64,000 bases of DNA from Paramarasmius palmivorus (taxonomy: Eukaryota; Basidiomycota; Agaricomycetes; Agaricales; Marasmiaceae), in assembly GCA_037176845.1 (NCBI GenBank), contig JAYKXP010000104.1, positions 108,675 to 172,674 on the forward strand, written 5' to 3'. Every line of letters begins with the position of its first letter. Position 1 is the first letter of the stretch. Positions 23,471 to 34,830 of this stretch are shown one piece after another. A model generated the notes under the pieces. The model saw only the letters and a program-made list of their open reading frames with translations, made no database searches and was not told the origin of the DNA. The position numbers were made by a program, and so were the translations under genes.

Positions 23471-26400
23471 CTGCTTCACGTTCCATATTGATCCTCGTCA
23501 ATGCGTTTTGGCTATCCGGTAGTGGGGTCAAAGAGGCTTGGGCTTCTGGTTCAGAACTGGGTCGGATAGAGAGAAGAGTATCTTTCGTGAGTACAGATAA
23601 TTTTTCTACCAGCTCCTTTTCTAACCCTCGTTCTCCGTAGAGCTGCATACCCGCCACCTCTTCCTATCTCAACATACATCCCGGTCTCCTCTTCTCATCA
23701 ACGCGTTGCCAAACCCATGTTGATACCTCCGCCTCTTGGCTCCACCATTCGGACTCGGAAGAAAAACTCCTCAATCAACACTCCAGGATTCCCTCGCCTT
23801 CCAGTCCTCCACCCAAGGCGCTAGGTGGTGTTATGTGATCCCTTTTGTCCCTGCATCTTCCTCAAGCAACTCTGGGTCAGGATCACGAAGGCTTTCGAGT
23901 GGGGACGGTCAAGTTTGCTCATCTCGAGTGCGGGATGTTCGGTGTGGGGTGTTCGGTGTTGAGTGCTGTAGCGATCTCGGGTACAGGAAAGCGGATGGGG
24001 AGATGATCAGGAAGTTGGACGGAGGCAGGAGTGGGAGGATGGGGAACAGGATGGTAAGTCAAATGACCTTCTCCTTCTTCGTCCTTGCTGACATGTTTCC
24101 AAGCCAGCATGTTTCTCGTTCGTGTTAGATGGGCATATGAAGGAGGAGGCGGTGATGGTTATCAGAAAAGGACGGCCTGGGTAGGGGTATTAGATTAGGA
24201 AGGGGGAAGTGGGGGGTGATGTTCGCATCTAGGAATGGATGGGTGCTAAGTTAGGAAGAAGGTGAGTAGGCTCCAATGACACCCCGTAGCGCTCATACTG
24301 ATCTTTTCCCAAATGCTAGAGCGTCACATATTACCAGGTGGTGCAAACGCCTCTCGACTTTCTTCCCAAGATCAAGTATCCGCTGGACACCTATCATCCA
24401 TCTTGGCACTCACTGCACCTCCTCCGACAACTGCGACTGTCGTTTCCGACTCTATATTGTAGCGGTACCCGGTCAAACCATGGGCGTGTGGAGACGGAAC
24501 ATTTCGTCGCCACCTTCACATCCAGCGCTCGTTCATCTACCATCTTGTATCTCTCGAAGGAAAGGATGCCTTCGAACTTTCGGCGTCTCTTACTCTGGGA
24601 TATACGAAGAGGAGAATCGTTCTTGCGGGAGTGTTCAGGGCTGTTGTCTAGATCATCGGCCTTGGGGAAATGGGCTCGCTCGTTGAATGCGGATATCATG
24701 ACGTTGGCGGTTGTTATGACGAAAGCGCTGTGATCTCCGACGTGTAGAAAGGGCTTCGCTTTCACACCAGGAAGGAAGTCGGGTGTTTGCCGTAATACCC
24801 GTACCTCAATACGTGTCGGTGCTGGTGGATATGAGGAAGAGGTGTTGTTTGGATGTATGGATTCGGGGTCAGGTTTCCTGGAGTGGGTATGAATGCAGGT
24901 GGCATTGGGGAACGACGTTTTCGTTTCGTGAGTATCTTCGTAAGTGCTTTCCTATCCGGTGCTCATTCGTTTCGTTTCTCAGATCACCCTTCATGTATTC
25001 TGCGAGACCGCCTCCACTTGACGCGTTATCTGCCCCAGTCTCTTTGCCATTCCTTCCTCGCCTTCATTTTGATCTCGTTGGCGAACCCGATGCTATGTAT
25101 CAGGAAAGGTCGAATGTTCGGACGTAGTATTACTTTCTATTTGACTACCTACGGACGCCGATACGTGGAATGTCTGGCTCACCCTCTCGGAGATACCGGT
25201 ATCCATTATTGATAGTCTGGTGTCAAATTCCGTAGCTCGGGTCTTATGGACTGTCGACAGGAACCATCAACTTCGGAGTGCTAAGTTATCTTTGGGAACG
25301 AGGCACATTTATTGTGTTCCTCCATCATATCCCTTTTGCGTCATCATGATCTTCTCCAGCACTAGTTCGTCTCGGCGCTACAATGCGTATCCTTCCCGAC
25401 GCTGGCATGGACGTTCTTGTCTTTATGGCCCTGGAAATGGCACTTTCACATCCAGCGTCCATTCATCTACCATCCTGAATCTCTCGGAGGCAAGGATGCC
25501 TTCTTGGCGTCTCTTGCTCTGGGATATGCGAAGAGGACAATCGTTTTCATCTGCTCCGCTGGGGGCGTCCAGGGTTGCTATTTAGATGATCAGCCTCAGT
25601 GAAATGGGCTCGCCCGTTGAAGACGCCCTCGATATGGTGACGGAGGTGGAGGCAGAAACGTGCTGACTTTGTCCCTTCTTCCAGTTTCTTGAGGACGAGT
25701 GTTGGGGTGTTACCCGTGAGACCGGGTGAGCACAATTGAAGGAGCATACGTATCGGCGGTGGTAGTTATGCCGAAGCGCAAAACGTGCTGGGGTCAGGAT
25801 CTCCGATGCGATGTGTAGAAGGTTCCTCGCTTGGAAGGAGGATATGGTTGAGTCGTGTGTTCGCTGCAACCGGAGGTGGTGGATATGAGGAAGAGGTGTT
25901 GTTTTGGTGTATGGGTTCGGGTTTATGGATGGAGGTGATATATGTCTGGGTGAGTGAGTGAATTGGTAACTTTGGTTGTTCACTCATTTCATTGCTTAGA
26001 CCACCTTTCATCTGCAGCGCGGTCCACTCGCGATGCCGGTATTCCGGAGTTTGTGTGCCTTGGCCTTTTTGCCATTCTCCGCTTATCGGTCTTCGTCCTT
26101 CCCTTGGGCAAAAGGACGGTGCGTACGCGTAGCTCGAGGTATTTGGATCCCGATAACGAATTCATTGCCATGTATCAGAACAGGTCGGAGGCAGTACCAC
26201 CTTCCGCCGATGCGTAGCGTAAAGGATGGAACACTTGAGTTATGCCTCCGGTATCCAATATTGATGCCTTGGTAATTCGGTGTTTGGAAAGCTCTTTCGT
26301 TCATGTTCTCATGAACTGTTCTTCATTTTCCTCGCTCGTCATGACATTCTCTGGCGATAAACGTCTCTGATCTCATCGCATTCCGGCCTTCTTATCTATA

Positions 26401-26790
26401 CCTATGTTTTCTTCTACATTCATCCATGGTCTCCTCCTCGCCTAGCCCGTCGTAGAGTTTTGTCTCCCAGACACGATGATATCGACGCACCAATATCTGT
26501 CCTTGTGATATGTATCCCCGCATTTTGCCCCGGTATCACAAACCTTCACACTTCGATTCACGCCGTAATATGTCATCTCGTTGTCGGCCACACGGCACAA
26601 ACACCGCTGCTTGGATGACTGTACCTGGTTCGAGAGCTGCTACATATAGTCAAGTGTCAGATGTAGGAAGTAGCGCTGACATGCGTTCAAGAGAGCCGTA
26701 TGGACGAAATACGGCGTTTGATCCTGCCTCTCGTCGATCAAATCATGTCAGGGCTGGACAGCTTGCTTATGTTCTCCGCGGTCGACATAG
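23471..26790 (+). pseudogene. Decayed multi-exon gene-like block (copy B)
   Basis: This is the longest copy of the gene-like block. Landmarks in order are CTCCTTTTCTAACCCTCG (23611), a frame with SGTGKR-like residues near 23980, a stretch reading FIYHLVSLEGKDAFELSASL then LGYTKRRIVLAGVFRAVV when frames are followed near 24530-24650, GTTTTCGTTTCGTGAGTATC (24918) and CACGCCGTAATATGTCATC (26560). Part of the block (the TATACGAAGAGGAGAATCG / GATATGCGAAGAGGACAATC segment) occurs twice within it, at about 24600 and 25525. Stops and frameshifts prevent an intact product. I do not recognise the family with confidence. Confidence 0.5.
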
Positions 26791-27056
26791 CGATGAAGCG
26801 ACATGCAGCCGGATAAGCGCCCGTGTCTGGCTTTTTGCTTACTAGCGTCAAAATCTTCACCCCGAATGCTTTGACGGCCTTCCCCTGGTAACGCTTCCAA
26901 TAGTTCATCGGACTGGCGGTGAGGTCTTTCCTCGACCACTCACCTTATGACGATATGTGTTGATCACTTCAGCGGCCTCATTAAAGCTATAGAAATTGAA
27001 ATCACATCGTTCACCCATGGATTCAGCGAGAATCGGGACAGGCGTGACACGGTATG

Positions 27057-27430
27057 TTACACCGCCGCATCATACCAAGGCGGCATCAATATCACACTCG
27101 AATTGCTTGCATCTGAACGTAGAGGCAGAGGTCTCCAACCACTATCATTCAGATGCACAATACGTCTCTCTCTTTCAGCTCTCTGCGTCTCGGGCATGTC
27201 GAGATCCCGATTATGATTCAGCAACTCTTGCTTCTTCATGCTTGAAGCGTTAGGAGCAGAGGTTGTGTGGGTAAGGGGAGATGAACTCGGATACTGTGTG
27301 TGGCACATGGAGTCGTTCGGTTCTTGCGTCTGCGCCAGAAGGCGATCGTTGCAAGAATGACGCCGATGAGTATGCCTGCTAGTTGAATAGCATTGAGGGA
27401 TCGACTTGATAGCTCGGAGTGGTTTTTTGT
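27057..27430 (-). pseudogene. Frameshifted family 1 PPxY gene (copy f)
   Basis: The terminal exon resembles copy d. It reads LAGILIGVILATIAFWRRRK, but the TM helix is shorter than in d by several residues. An 11-bp deletion after KNRT then shifts the frame, so the tail NASSMKKQELL, RRIVHLNDSGWRP and VILMPPWYDAAV lies in a different frame from the TM helix. The tail still ends in a PPxY (PPWY). Unless a short intron restores the frame, the gene makes no tail. Its position next to gene-like block B mirrors d next to block A. Confidence 0.65.
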
Positions 27431-28248
27431 AAGAAGGAAGACCGAAAAAAGAGATGTGAATACTCTAATGAGAAAAGTTGAGCGAGATACTCTGATGAAC
27501 TAGGTGAAAAGTTACAGAAAGATGGGACCCAGCCCAACCTGTAGGATGGGTGGAGTAAGAAGGAGCAGTGGGGAAGGAGAGGCCTAGATACATTGTTGGA
27601 AGCTATTTCCTAGGTATCAAAGGCATACCAGCGGTGTGATCCAGAATCAAGATGGTTGACGTACTCTTAGTGATCAACATCAGTATCTTCGCAGCTGTAA
27701 AGACTGTATCCAGCCGCGACTTTGATGTTTGTTCTAAGTATAATAGCTGGATGTTTGCATACTTTTTTCCTTATACCGATTGTACGCTTTAATCAGGGAT
27801 AAGTGCTCAGAGTATACGCAAGCCTCAGGAGCCAGTTGGGCTGTGACATATCCTTCGCTCGCGGCGTTCGTACCTTTACATCATGAGATACTTGATGCGA
27901 TTGATTATTCACCGTGATGAAAATTATATAGCGAAGATGGGGTACAACTCAGCACCACATTTTGATTTCATATTTATTAATAGCAATCCTTTGCGGGGGA
28001 TTAATTGGCAGTCAAGAACTTGGAGAATCACGCTTCCGAGTGATTCGGATCTGAGTACCGCGGCACTGCGCTTGCCTAGCCAAAGATATTGTTTTGATAC
28101 ACAGGAAGAAACTATGTACGGTAAGGGAGGAATAAAAATAGGTATCGAATTGTTCCGCATTGAGAGGGCCACTCTACGCGTCGTTCGTTGTAGTAGGGGC
28201 TACCGGCATAGTCAGCCCCTCCTGGCCCACTCCATCGTCCTTGCTTGT
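27431..28248. other. Intergenic stretch
   Basis: A 136-codon plus-strand frame (27883-28293) runs into the 3' end of the family 2 gene on the other strand and has no recognisable features. I see nothing else. Confidence 0.45.
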
Positions 28249-30388
28249 TCATCTGGCGATATCCAACACTGTCCCCAGGTCTGCGGAGATTGACTTGGAC
28301 TTTGCCTCATCGAATTGCATTGTCGACACTGCTTCTTCCACGCTGGAATAGCTGACACCCTGTGCGATACGCACAATAATCAAAGTCTGGGAGATTCCCT
28401 GTGGGTAATTGTAACGACGAGCTCCACTTTGTGATGGGATGTGCGAGACGTACCAGTACAAGGATGACCGCTTTCTGAATTACGGCTCCGAAAACAAGAT
28501 TCTTCTCGGGGTTTGCATTTGATATAGTATCTCGGGTCATTTGTACCGATAGTGAGGCAAATATGACGAGTATGAGTGAATACATCATACCCGACTCGAC
28601 GCTTTTGCGGTATGTGGTTAGAATGATTTTGCGAAAAAGCATGAACATACATCGTAGCAATGATTAAGCGATACATTTTTCTGCTTCTGAGTCCCAGAAT
28701 TCTCCTGGCCTCATGGAAGATGTACAAGATACGCCCAGCTGGCACATATCAGTGACTAGAACAGAAAAGTGAACATTTCACTGACCAAGTAAACTCGTCA
28801 CGAATGCATTCGTGAATGCTGTGCCAAAATAGAGACCGCAGGTAATATAGTTGGATGAAGCTGCCTTTCTAAACCACTGAAAAATTTCATTCGGATTCAC
28901 ACGGGGTCCAGATGGCATATCGGTTGCATTCATATTGATGCTACCTTCGGCAAATTCCCAGCCACCGTGATAGCGTACGATAATGTACAATGCGACGACT
29001 TGACACGTTAGCTTTGAATGTGTTGAAAGCACATACTCACCATGATTTATCAAACAGACACATCCAGGTAACACCATTGTCCATTTTTGTCTTCCCCACA
29101 CGATGTAGCATCGCCATATCTGAATTTAGTGTTGTGTGAGTAAGGACGTACAACCAATGCCTGTCCAGCCCACCAAAATTGAATCCGCAGTTGCGCTGTA
29201 CAGGGCATCTCAGTAGACGGTTACGACGATAAGAGCCTGATTACTTTGCCAGAAACAACAAAATCATCCTGATCAACGGAAACTTGCTGGAGGGATCAAG
29301 AGCATACGAAAATGAAAAAAACGCATACTCATTCCCCGGTTTTGAGAGCATCTCCGTAAATTCGACCCCAACAGTGGAAAGTGTGACAAGCGTGAAGAGA
29401 GCTGAGAGTAGGATGATATGCAACCAGTAATTTTCCCTCTTGCGCTTGTCCAGAATGTAGACGCATTGACCAAAAAGGATTATGAATATACCTGAACGAT
29501 TGATCTGCATCAGCCTGTAACAGTGTAGAGAATAATATACCATAAAGTGACCCAATTTCCTGTCCAGACACGATGAGATTAGACTAATATGATAATCAAT
29601 CATGCAAATAAGTACTTACAAATGCTACCCCTTGCGCCACGGGCTTCGGAAAAGGCTGGTCGGTTTCAATAACCCACTCCACCATCACATTGCGCTCTTT
29701 AAAGCAACTAATAACACTGGCTGTTTCCACCACTAGCACCATCGATAAAAACATCTTCCAATGCCAGCGCTCAACCGTGCGGATGCACTGAGCGAGAATA
29801 ACGCCATATAAGCCTGAGATAATGCTTCAGTGAGGACTAAACTTGCATCGGACCTTGGAGAACATACCATAAAACATTCCAAATACCTTTTATCCTGTTG
29901 GTACGATGAAGTGGGAGATATTATTTGCAAATCACTTACAAACGTGGATACTACAAAGAGCTCGTCAAGATGGCCAGCTACGGTCTTGTATCTTTCTGCC
30001 ATAACTTTGTGGCCAGGCTCAGTGTCCACCCTAATGACACTGTGTACTATAGCGAAGCGTGACGCAAATACAATCGTTGCGAGGATAAGAAGGAAAGCGT
30101 GTGGAACGATCTGTATGCGGTGTTTCTCTTTGTGCCGGATAAGCGTGTATACGCGTGATCCAAAAACCACTGCGTAGCAGCCTGCAAAGTATTGCATTTT
30201 AGTGCCATACTCTCTGAGCATACGGATACCATACCATAGAATGTGGTTACCAAGATTGTTGATGCAAATGTGATGTATGGAATTCCCATGATTTCACCGG
30301 GGGTGTAGGGAGAGATGAATGGACGACTTTCAGCAAGGACCAGCACCGAGCTTAAAGCATCCGTTTCTCCTTGATATACCTGGCCCAA
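28249..30388 (-). CDS. Multi-pass membrane protein of unknown function, family 2 (copy B)
   Basis: Firm exons on the minus strand are 28249-28398, 28454-28601, 28651-28738, 28786-28998 and 29041-29119, with introns 28399-28453, 28602-28650, 28739-28785 and 28999-29040 (42-55 bp, GT..AG, frame kept). They encode IWRCYIVWGRQKWTM, VRYHGGWEF, CGLYFGTAFTNAF, AGRILYIFHEARR, VESGMMYSLILVIF and GISQTLIIVRIAQG. Upstream are three successive modules, each a pair of hydrophobic segments around a basic turn: near 30180-29950 (SRVYTLIRHKEKHRIQI), 29820-29690 (RTVERWHWKMFL) and 29500-29250 (ILDKRKRENYWLHI). The first TM exon reads GIPYITFASTILVTTFYG. The start codon is not fixed. This is the best preserved of the four copies. 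Role unknown. Confidence 0.7.
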
Positions 30389-31399
30389 AATAATTTATCT
30401 GATTAACAATTAATGCCGTGCTCATTACTTTGGGTATTTTTTCTGAGATGTCACCTCGTAACAAGCATGATTATCATGATCGTGATATGTGGACGTGGGT
30501 ATATATCTTGTGTGTTGATCAGTATCTTGCTCGCTACCACTGAGTTGAGGTCAATGCTCCACCCCATGACCTCGCTTCTGCGCTGATCATCAAAGAGGAA
30601 TTCAGCTTGCAGGCGGCAGCCATAGTTCGGCACATCTAGCCATGAACAGTCCTTTTCATTCAGAGTCTATATGTGTTAATCTCGGTGTTCATTAGGAAAC
30701 GCTTACTCGTAGTCCTAACTACTACATGCTCGCCAAAAGGTGACGCAAACACATTCTAAATCTTTTTCCCAGTCAACGTTCCATTATCAGCCAGCTATTC
30801 CAGAGACCATTGTGGCTGAATGGATGGCTTAGCTACGGGAATGGTCGGAAAATATTGTCGTGGTGAGCCACGTCATTCATCATTCATTTATTCAAGTGTA
30901 GCTCTCTGCAGAATACAATATCATTTATGACACGTAACTGGGAACCTCGAGCAGATCTTTCCGTTGATGACAAGCAGGTGTCAGTAAGATTGCCCGAATC
31001 AAGCTCTGCACCCCAAACTTTGCCACTAATCCGCTACTACAAGCTCTTGCTAAAATCTTTGTGTCCCCTTCATAACCATTTTCAGTTGTTTTGGGCAATA
31101 ATAAAACAATCATGTAACACGCCCATTACTTATATGGCTTATCATTTATCTTATCTATTGATACTTTATTTACTTACCTCTCTATAAATACCTCCCGCGG
31201 ACTTTGGTATAAACACTCTCTTTTGTCTTGTTTACTCTACACACAATCTAAAGGTTGTCGTGCTCTCTCGGCCATAGGGCCTCAGCCGTGTACTCGAGTA
31301 GTCGAATACAAGGAAGTCTTACAGATCAGTATTTCTTGACATCTTGGGATAACATGCTGTTCAACCAAAGTCTCCTCCATCAACCTTCATTTGTGATAC
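30389..31399. other. Intergenic stretch, no gene seen
   Basis: It is AT-rich in the centre (31090-31200), where the sequence ATAAATACCTCC might be a TATA-like element, but no downstream gene on either strand makes use of it clearly. Confidence 0.4.
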
Positions 31400-31910
31400 G
31401 GAAGGACAACTGATCGGGGAGATCATCAATGTTCGGGAAGTCAGATAGATGTCGCTAGTGTCACTATTAATAGCCATATGATTGATTGGAGACCGGTTTG
31501 AGATCTGGATAATATTGTACAATGTCGAACCCGCTTGCTTCTCGCTTCCATGTCGACTTCTCAATTCAAGTGTATCTTCTCTTTCGCGTGTTGCTTTCGC
31601 CATGAATAGGGCCCCAGTCCGTTTCCGTTGGATCACAATGTGTTTGATGTGATTTTGGCTGTACAAACAATCATTGCGATCGTAAAACGCAAGGATAGAT
31701 TATAATGAACTGCCGCACAACATCCACAAAATGCTAAACTAACCACGGTCAATAGCTATTACGTTCGTCATTCAAATGGACGGGAAGATGCTCCAACTTT
31801 CATTCGGGAAGCTCCAGATCAGAATCCGAAGCCATACAACAAGTCGAGCAGTTCAAGAAGATAGCAGTAGATTACCAGTTTGACGAGGCCCAGTTGAAGG
31901 ATACAACACC
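31400..31910 (+). repeat. Segmental duplicate of 21140-22080
   Basis: Shorter copy of the segment upstream of gene A, sharing its word order. It lacks several hundred bases present in the other copy. It is followed by an R1 repeat, as at 22850. Confidence 0.7.
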
Positions 31911-32084
31911 ATTTCGTTGATTTCGGATGGACAAGGCCAAAAACATCCGATATTTGTGGTTTTGTCACCAGCGCCAAATAAAGCTAGGGTTAGGGTCGCA
32001 AAGTTTGCTCTGGCATCTGCGAGACTTCCAATGGCACGCAGAGATACGGTGGAATCAGCTGTATTGTGGCCAGGGTAAGGAACC

Positions 32085-32330
32085 AAAGAGCTGCCGAAAC
32101 GGAAAGAGCCGTAACCCTAGCCTACCCATTCTGAACGAAAATAGGTGACGCGCGAGAATTTTGACTCTTTGTCCTCGACGTCCATCATATCGCCCTCTCT
32201 TCCCTTGGAATGTGGACTGTGATTCTTGAAATGCTCGAAGCAAAGGTGGTTTGTTCGACGTTTCCCCCAAGTTTTTCATGTGTTTACCTCAGGCCTTGCA
32301 GATCGGCAAGTTATAAAGACATACAGAGCC
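32085..32330 (+). repeat. Dispersed R1 repeat (copy 5)
   Basis: The words CGGAAAGAGCCGTAACCC, GGTGACGCGCGAGAATTTTG, TCCTCGACGTCCATCATATC and GGAATGTGGACTGTGATTC occur in the canonical order, ending at AAGACATACAGAGCCGC. Confidence 0.8.
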
Positions 32331-32830
32331 GCTGCTTGGGGACTCAGAAGAGGATTGGATCTGGGCTCGAGTTATGAGAACGTCGAGGTTGTTAATGGTA
32401 CGTGGATGTTCTCGCAAGTTTGTGAATATTCTCTGAACGTGTATCTTCAATCTTGTAGGATCCCGACGTATATCCAGGCTGGGTAACCGCTCCACGTTCC
32501 CGATCGATCATCGCCAATGCCTTTTTGCTATCTGGAGCGCGGTTAAAGAGGCTTAGACTTTTAGTTCAGGCCCGGGTCGGATAGAGAGTACAGTAGCTTT
32601 CGTGAGTACAGATGATCCTTATACTAGCTCGCTTCGTGACTCACGTTCTCCGTATACCTGCATACCTGCCTCCTCTCCCCATCTCAACATACATTCCGGT
32701 CTCATCGATTCACCAACGCGTTGATACTTCTGCCGCTAGAGCTTTGTACAGCCCAAAGATGAAGGATCTTTGGGTGCGTTCTGAGATATTTCCGTGATCT
32801 GTCAAAGATACCTTTCCGGTCGAGTTTCTT
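32331..32830 (+). repeat. Truncated copy of the gene-like block
   Basis: Carries the first landmarks of blocks A-C (AGAACGTCGAGGTT, GTATCTTCAATCTTGTAGGA, GCTCGCTTCGTGACTCACG, CTGCATACCTGCCTCCTC) and then stops matching near 32830. The segment between about 32830 and 33086 is unassigned. Confidence 0.6.
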
Positions 32831-33086
32831 TGCCCCCAAAAATGTACGAAATGTTTGACTGAGGTGCTGAATATCTAGTGGGATCTTCGCTGTTAAAGAG
32901 GTTTCTGATTTAAACCCAAGGAGAGGCGTGAGCTATTTTGACGGTGTTATTTGGACCAAAAGTTGCATGGACTGCGGCTATGTTACCGGTGGTAAAATGT
33001 GACCAATTTTCGTTGTTGTGGGATTACACCAGGATATGATATTCCAGAACGTCTTCGTAGCATGCCCAAACTACAGTATATGTGGT

Positions 33087-33960
33087 CTACACCGCGGCGT
33101 CATATCTCGGAGGCATCACAGCAACGCCGCCTCCCGAATCCGACAATGGTCTCCAACCACTATCATTGAGGTATACAACCTGCCTCTCTGTCCTTCTTGC
33201 CTGTTCCTGGTGACCAGGTCGCCCAAACACCTGCTTATTTCTACCTCGGACATTCCGCGTGGTTCTATAACGATAAGGAGTAATGACTGGGTCGGGACTG
33301 CTGATCTCTCGGCGCTTGCGTCGGCGTATGATGATATACACAGTGACTAGGATTGCGAGGATGACTACAAGGACGCCAACGACTGTGCCTGCGATTTGAG
33401 CAGTGTCGAGCGCTGGACGTGAATATGACTTGGAGTGTTCGTTCCTGATGTTATTTGTAGTGAATATATAAGGCCATTCGTGCAAATCAAAGAACCTTAC
33501 GGTGCTGTGGTCCCTCCAGCAGGATTCCGATCACCACCTCCACCTCCGAAGACAGTGACTGTGGCTGCGATTTGAGCAGTATTGAGCGCTGAAAGTGAAG
33601 ATGACTGGGAATGTCCGTTCCTGATGTTATTTGTAGTGAATATATAAGGCCATTCGTGCAAACCAAAGAAACTTACGGTGTTGTGGACTCTCCAGTAGGA
33701 CTCGGATCACTACCTGGACCTCCAACAGATACATCTACACCTCCCCTGAAATTTCCAACCATGACGGTACCATCCTCATTCGTAATATTTCCGTTATTTT
33801 CGGCATACTGGCCTTGGTTTCCTATCGAGGTGTTTCCGTTTCCGGTTCTCTTAGTGTTTCCTCTTGACGCTATTGCTACACTTTCATTACCGTCAGCGCA
33901 TACACCCCTCTGGGTGCTAAGAAGATTTTCCGTATCAGACAGTTTCAATCAGGTACAAGA
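33087..33960 (-). CDS. Family 1 PPxY-tailed membrane protein (copy g)
   Basis: The terminal exon on the minus strand encodes SRPALDTAQIAGTVVGVLV, the rest of a TM helix (VILAILVTVYIII) and RRRKRR. The tail has ITPYRYR, NVRGRNKQVFG, VVYLNDSGWRPLSDSG and VAVMPPRYDAAV, ending at 33087. Upstream, at about 33485-33640, the intron and the start of this exon are duplicated in tandem, as in copy e. The preceding exon (33690-33950) codes for an Asn/Gly/Ser-rich segment ending SVGGPGSDPSPTGESTTP. The gene is an inverted relative of e; its 5' flank at 34050-34560 matches, inverted, that of e. The start codon is not placed. Confidence 0.65.
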
Positions 33961-34049
33961 TGACTTACTAAGGCGATGTGGTTTCTTGGACAGACGTTGG
34001 GGTCAAGGAGGTGTACTCCGAGTTTCTTGAGTTGGAGCATCAGTTCAAG

Positions 34050-34560
34050 TCATGCCAAAGTGAGAAAAGTTATCCTGCTCACCCAGCTCGGTCGTTCCTC
34101 CGTGCCAAAATAAAGGTATTCCTCTGAGGAATAGCACTCGGAAGCAAAAATGATGATAATCTAGTGAGTTTCGTTGAGTTAAGCAGGAGATGAGGGTAAC
34201 AAATAGAAAAACTTGCGAGAACAAGTCGTTCATCTCAGCCAGGTCAACCAGGGGAAGAATAGTATTAGATGCCTATCCCTGTATGTTGTCTCTTAAAACA
34301 GTGTCAAGGCTGATGAAATCGAGTCAGCGCAGTATCGGGAATCAAGAGATGATCAAAGCGTGTGGGTGATTATCGGGGTCGTGAGACGGAGGTGATACAA
34401 TGGCTCGAGTGCACACCTCGAAGAGCAAAGTGCTTGGCAACATATCACCGCAACTTGACAGCTTCTGATACTTTTCAAAGCAAATATCACTGCATTCCGA
34501 GTATGTGGTCCTGTGTGCGAGATTTGAACTCGAGGCGCTCGTATGTAGGGTGCTATGAAT
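34050..34560 (-). repeat. Inverted copy of the e/l upstream flank
   Basis: Read on the minus strand, it carries TGACCTGGCTGAGATGAACG, the TCTTGATTCCCGATACTGCG region and the TTTTCAGAAG... words seen at 17790-18190. It lies upstream of copy g. Confidence 0.65.
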
Positions 34561-34599
34561 AGGTTCATGTCCGATGAACCACAGTATCAGCCGATGAGG

Positions 34600-34830
34600 C
34601 GCCAAAGCGGAAAAGGCCGTAACCCTAACCCAACCATTCTGAACGAAAATCGGTCACGCGCGAGAATTTTTACTCTTTGTCCTCGACGTCCATCATGTCG
34701 CCCTTTTCGCTTGGAAGGTGGACTCCGATTGTTGGAATCTCCAAAGCAAAGGTGTGTGGTTCGAAGTTTCTCGCAACTCTTCGATTTGTTTGACCTCAGG
34801 CCTTCCAGATTGACAAGTTATGAAGACTTA
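34600..34830 (+). repeat. Dispersed R1 repeat (copy 6)
   Basis: The best match to copies 4 and 5: AAGCGGAAAAGGCCGTAACC, telomere word, CGCGCGAGAATTTTTACTC, TTGTCCTCGACGTCCATCAT and GGAAGGTGGACTCCGATTG. Confidence 0.8.

Noticed and set aside
27883..28293. 136-codon plus-strand frame
   Set aside because: It overlaps the 3' end of family 2 gene B on the other strand and has no domain, signal peptide or splice support.
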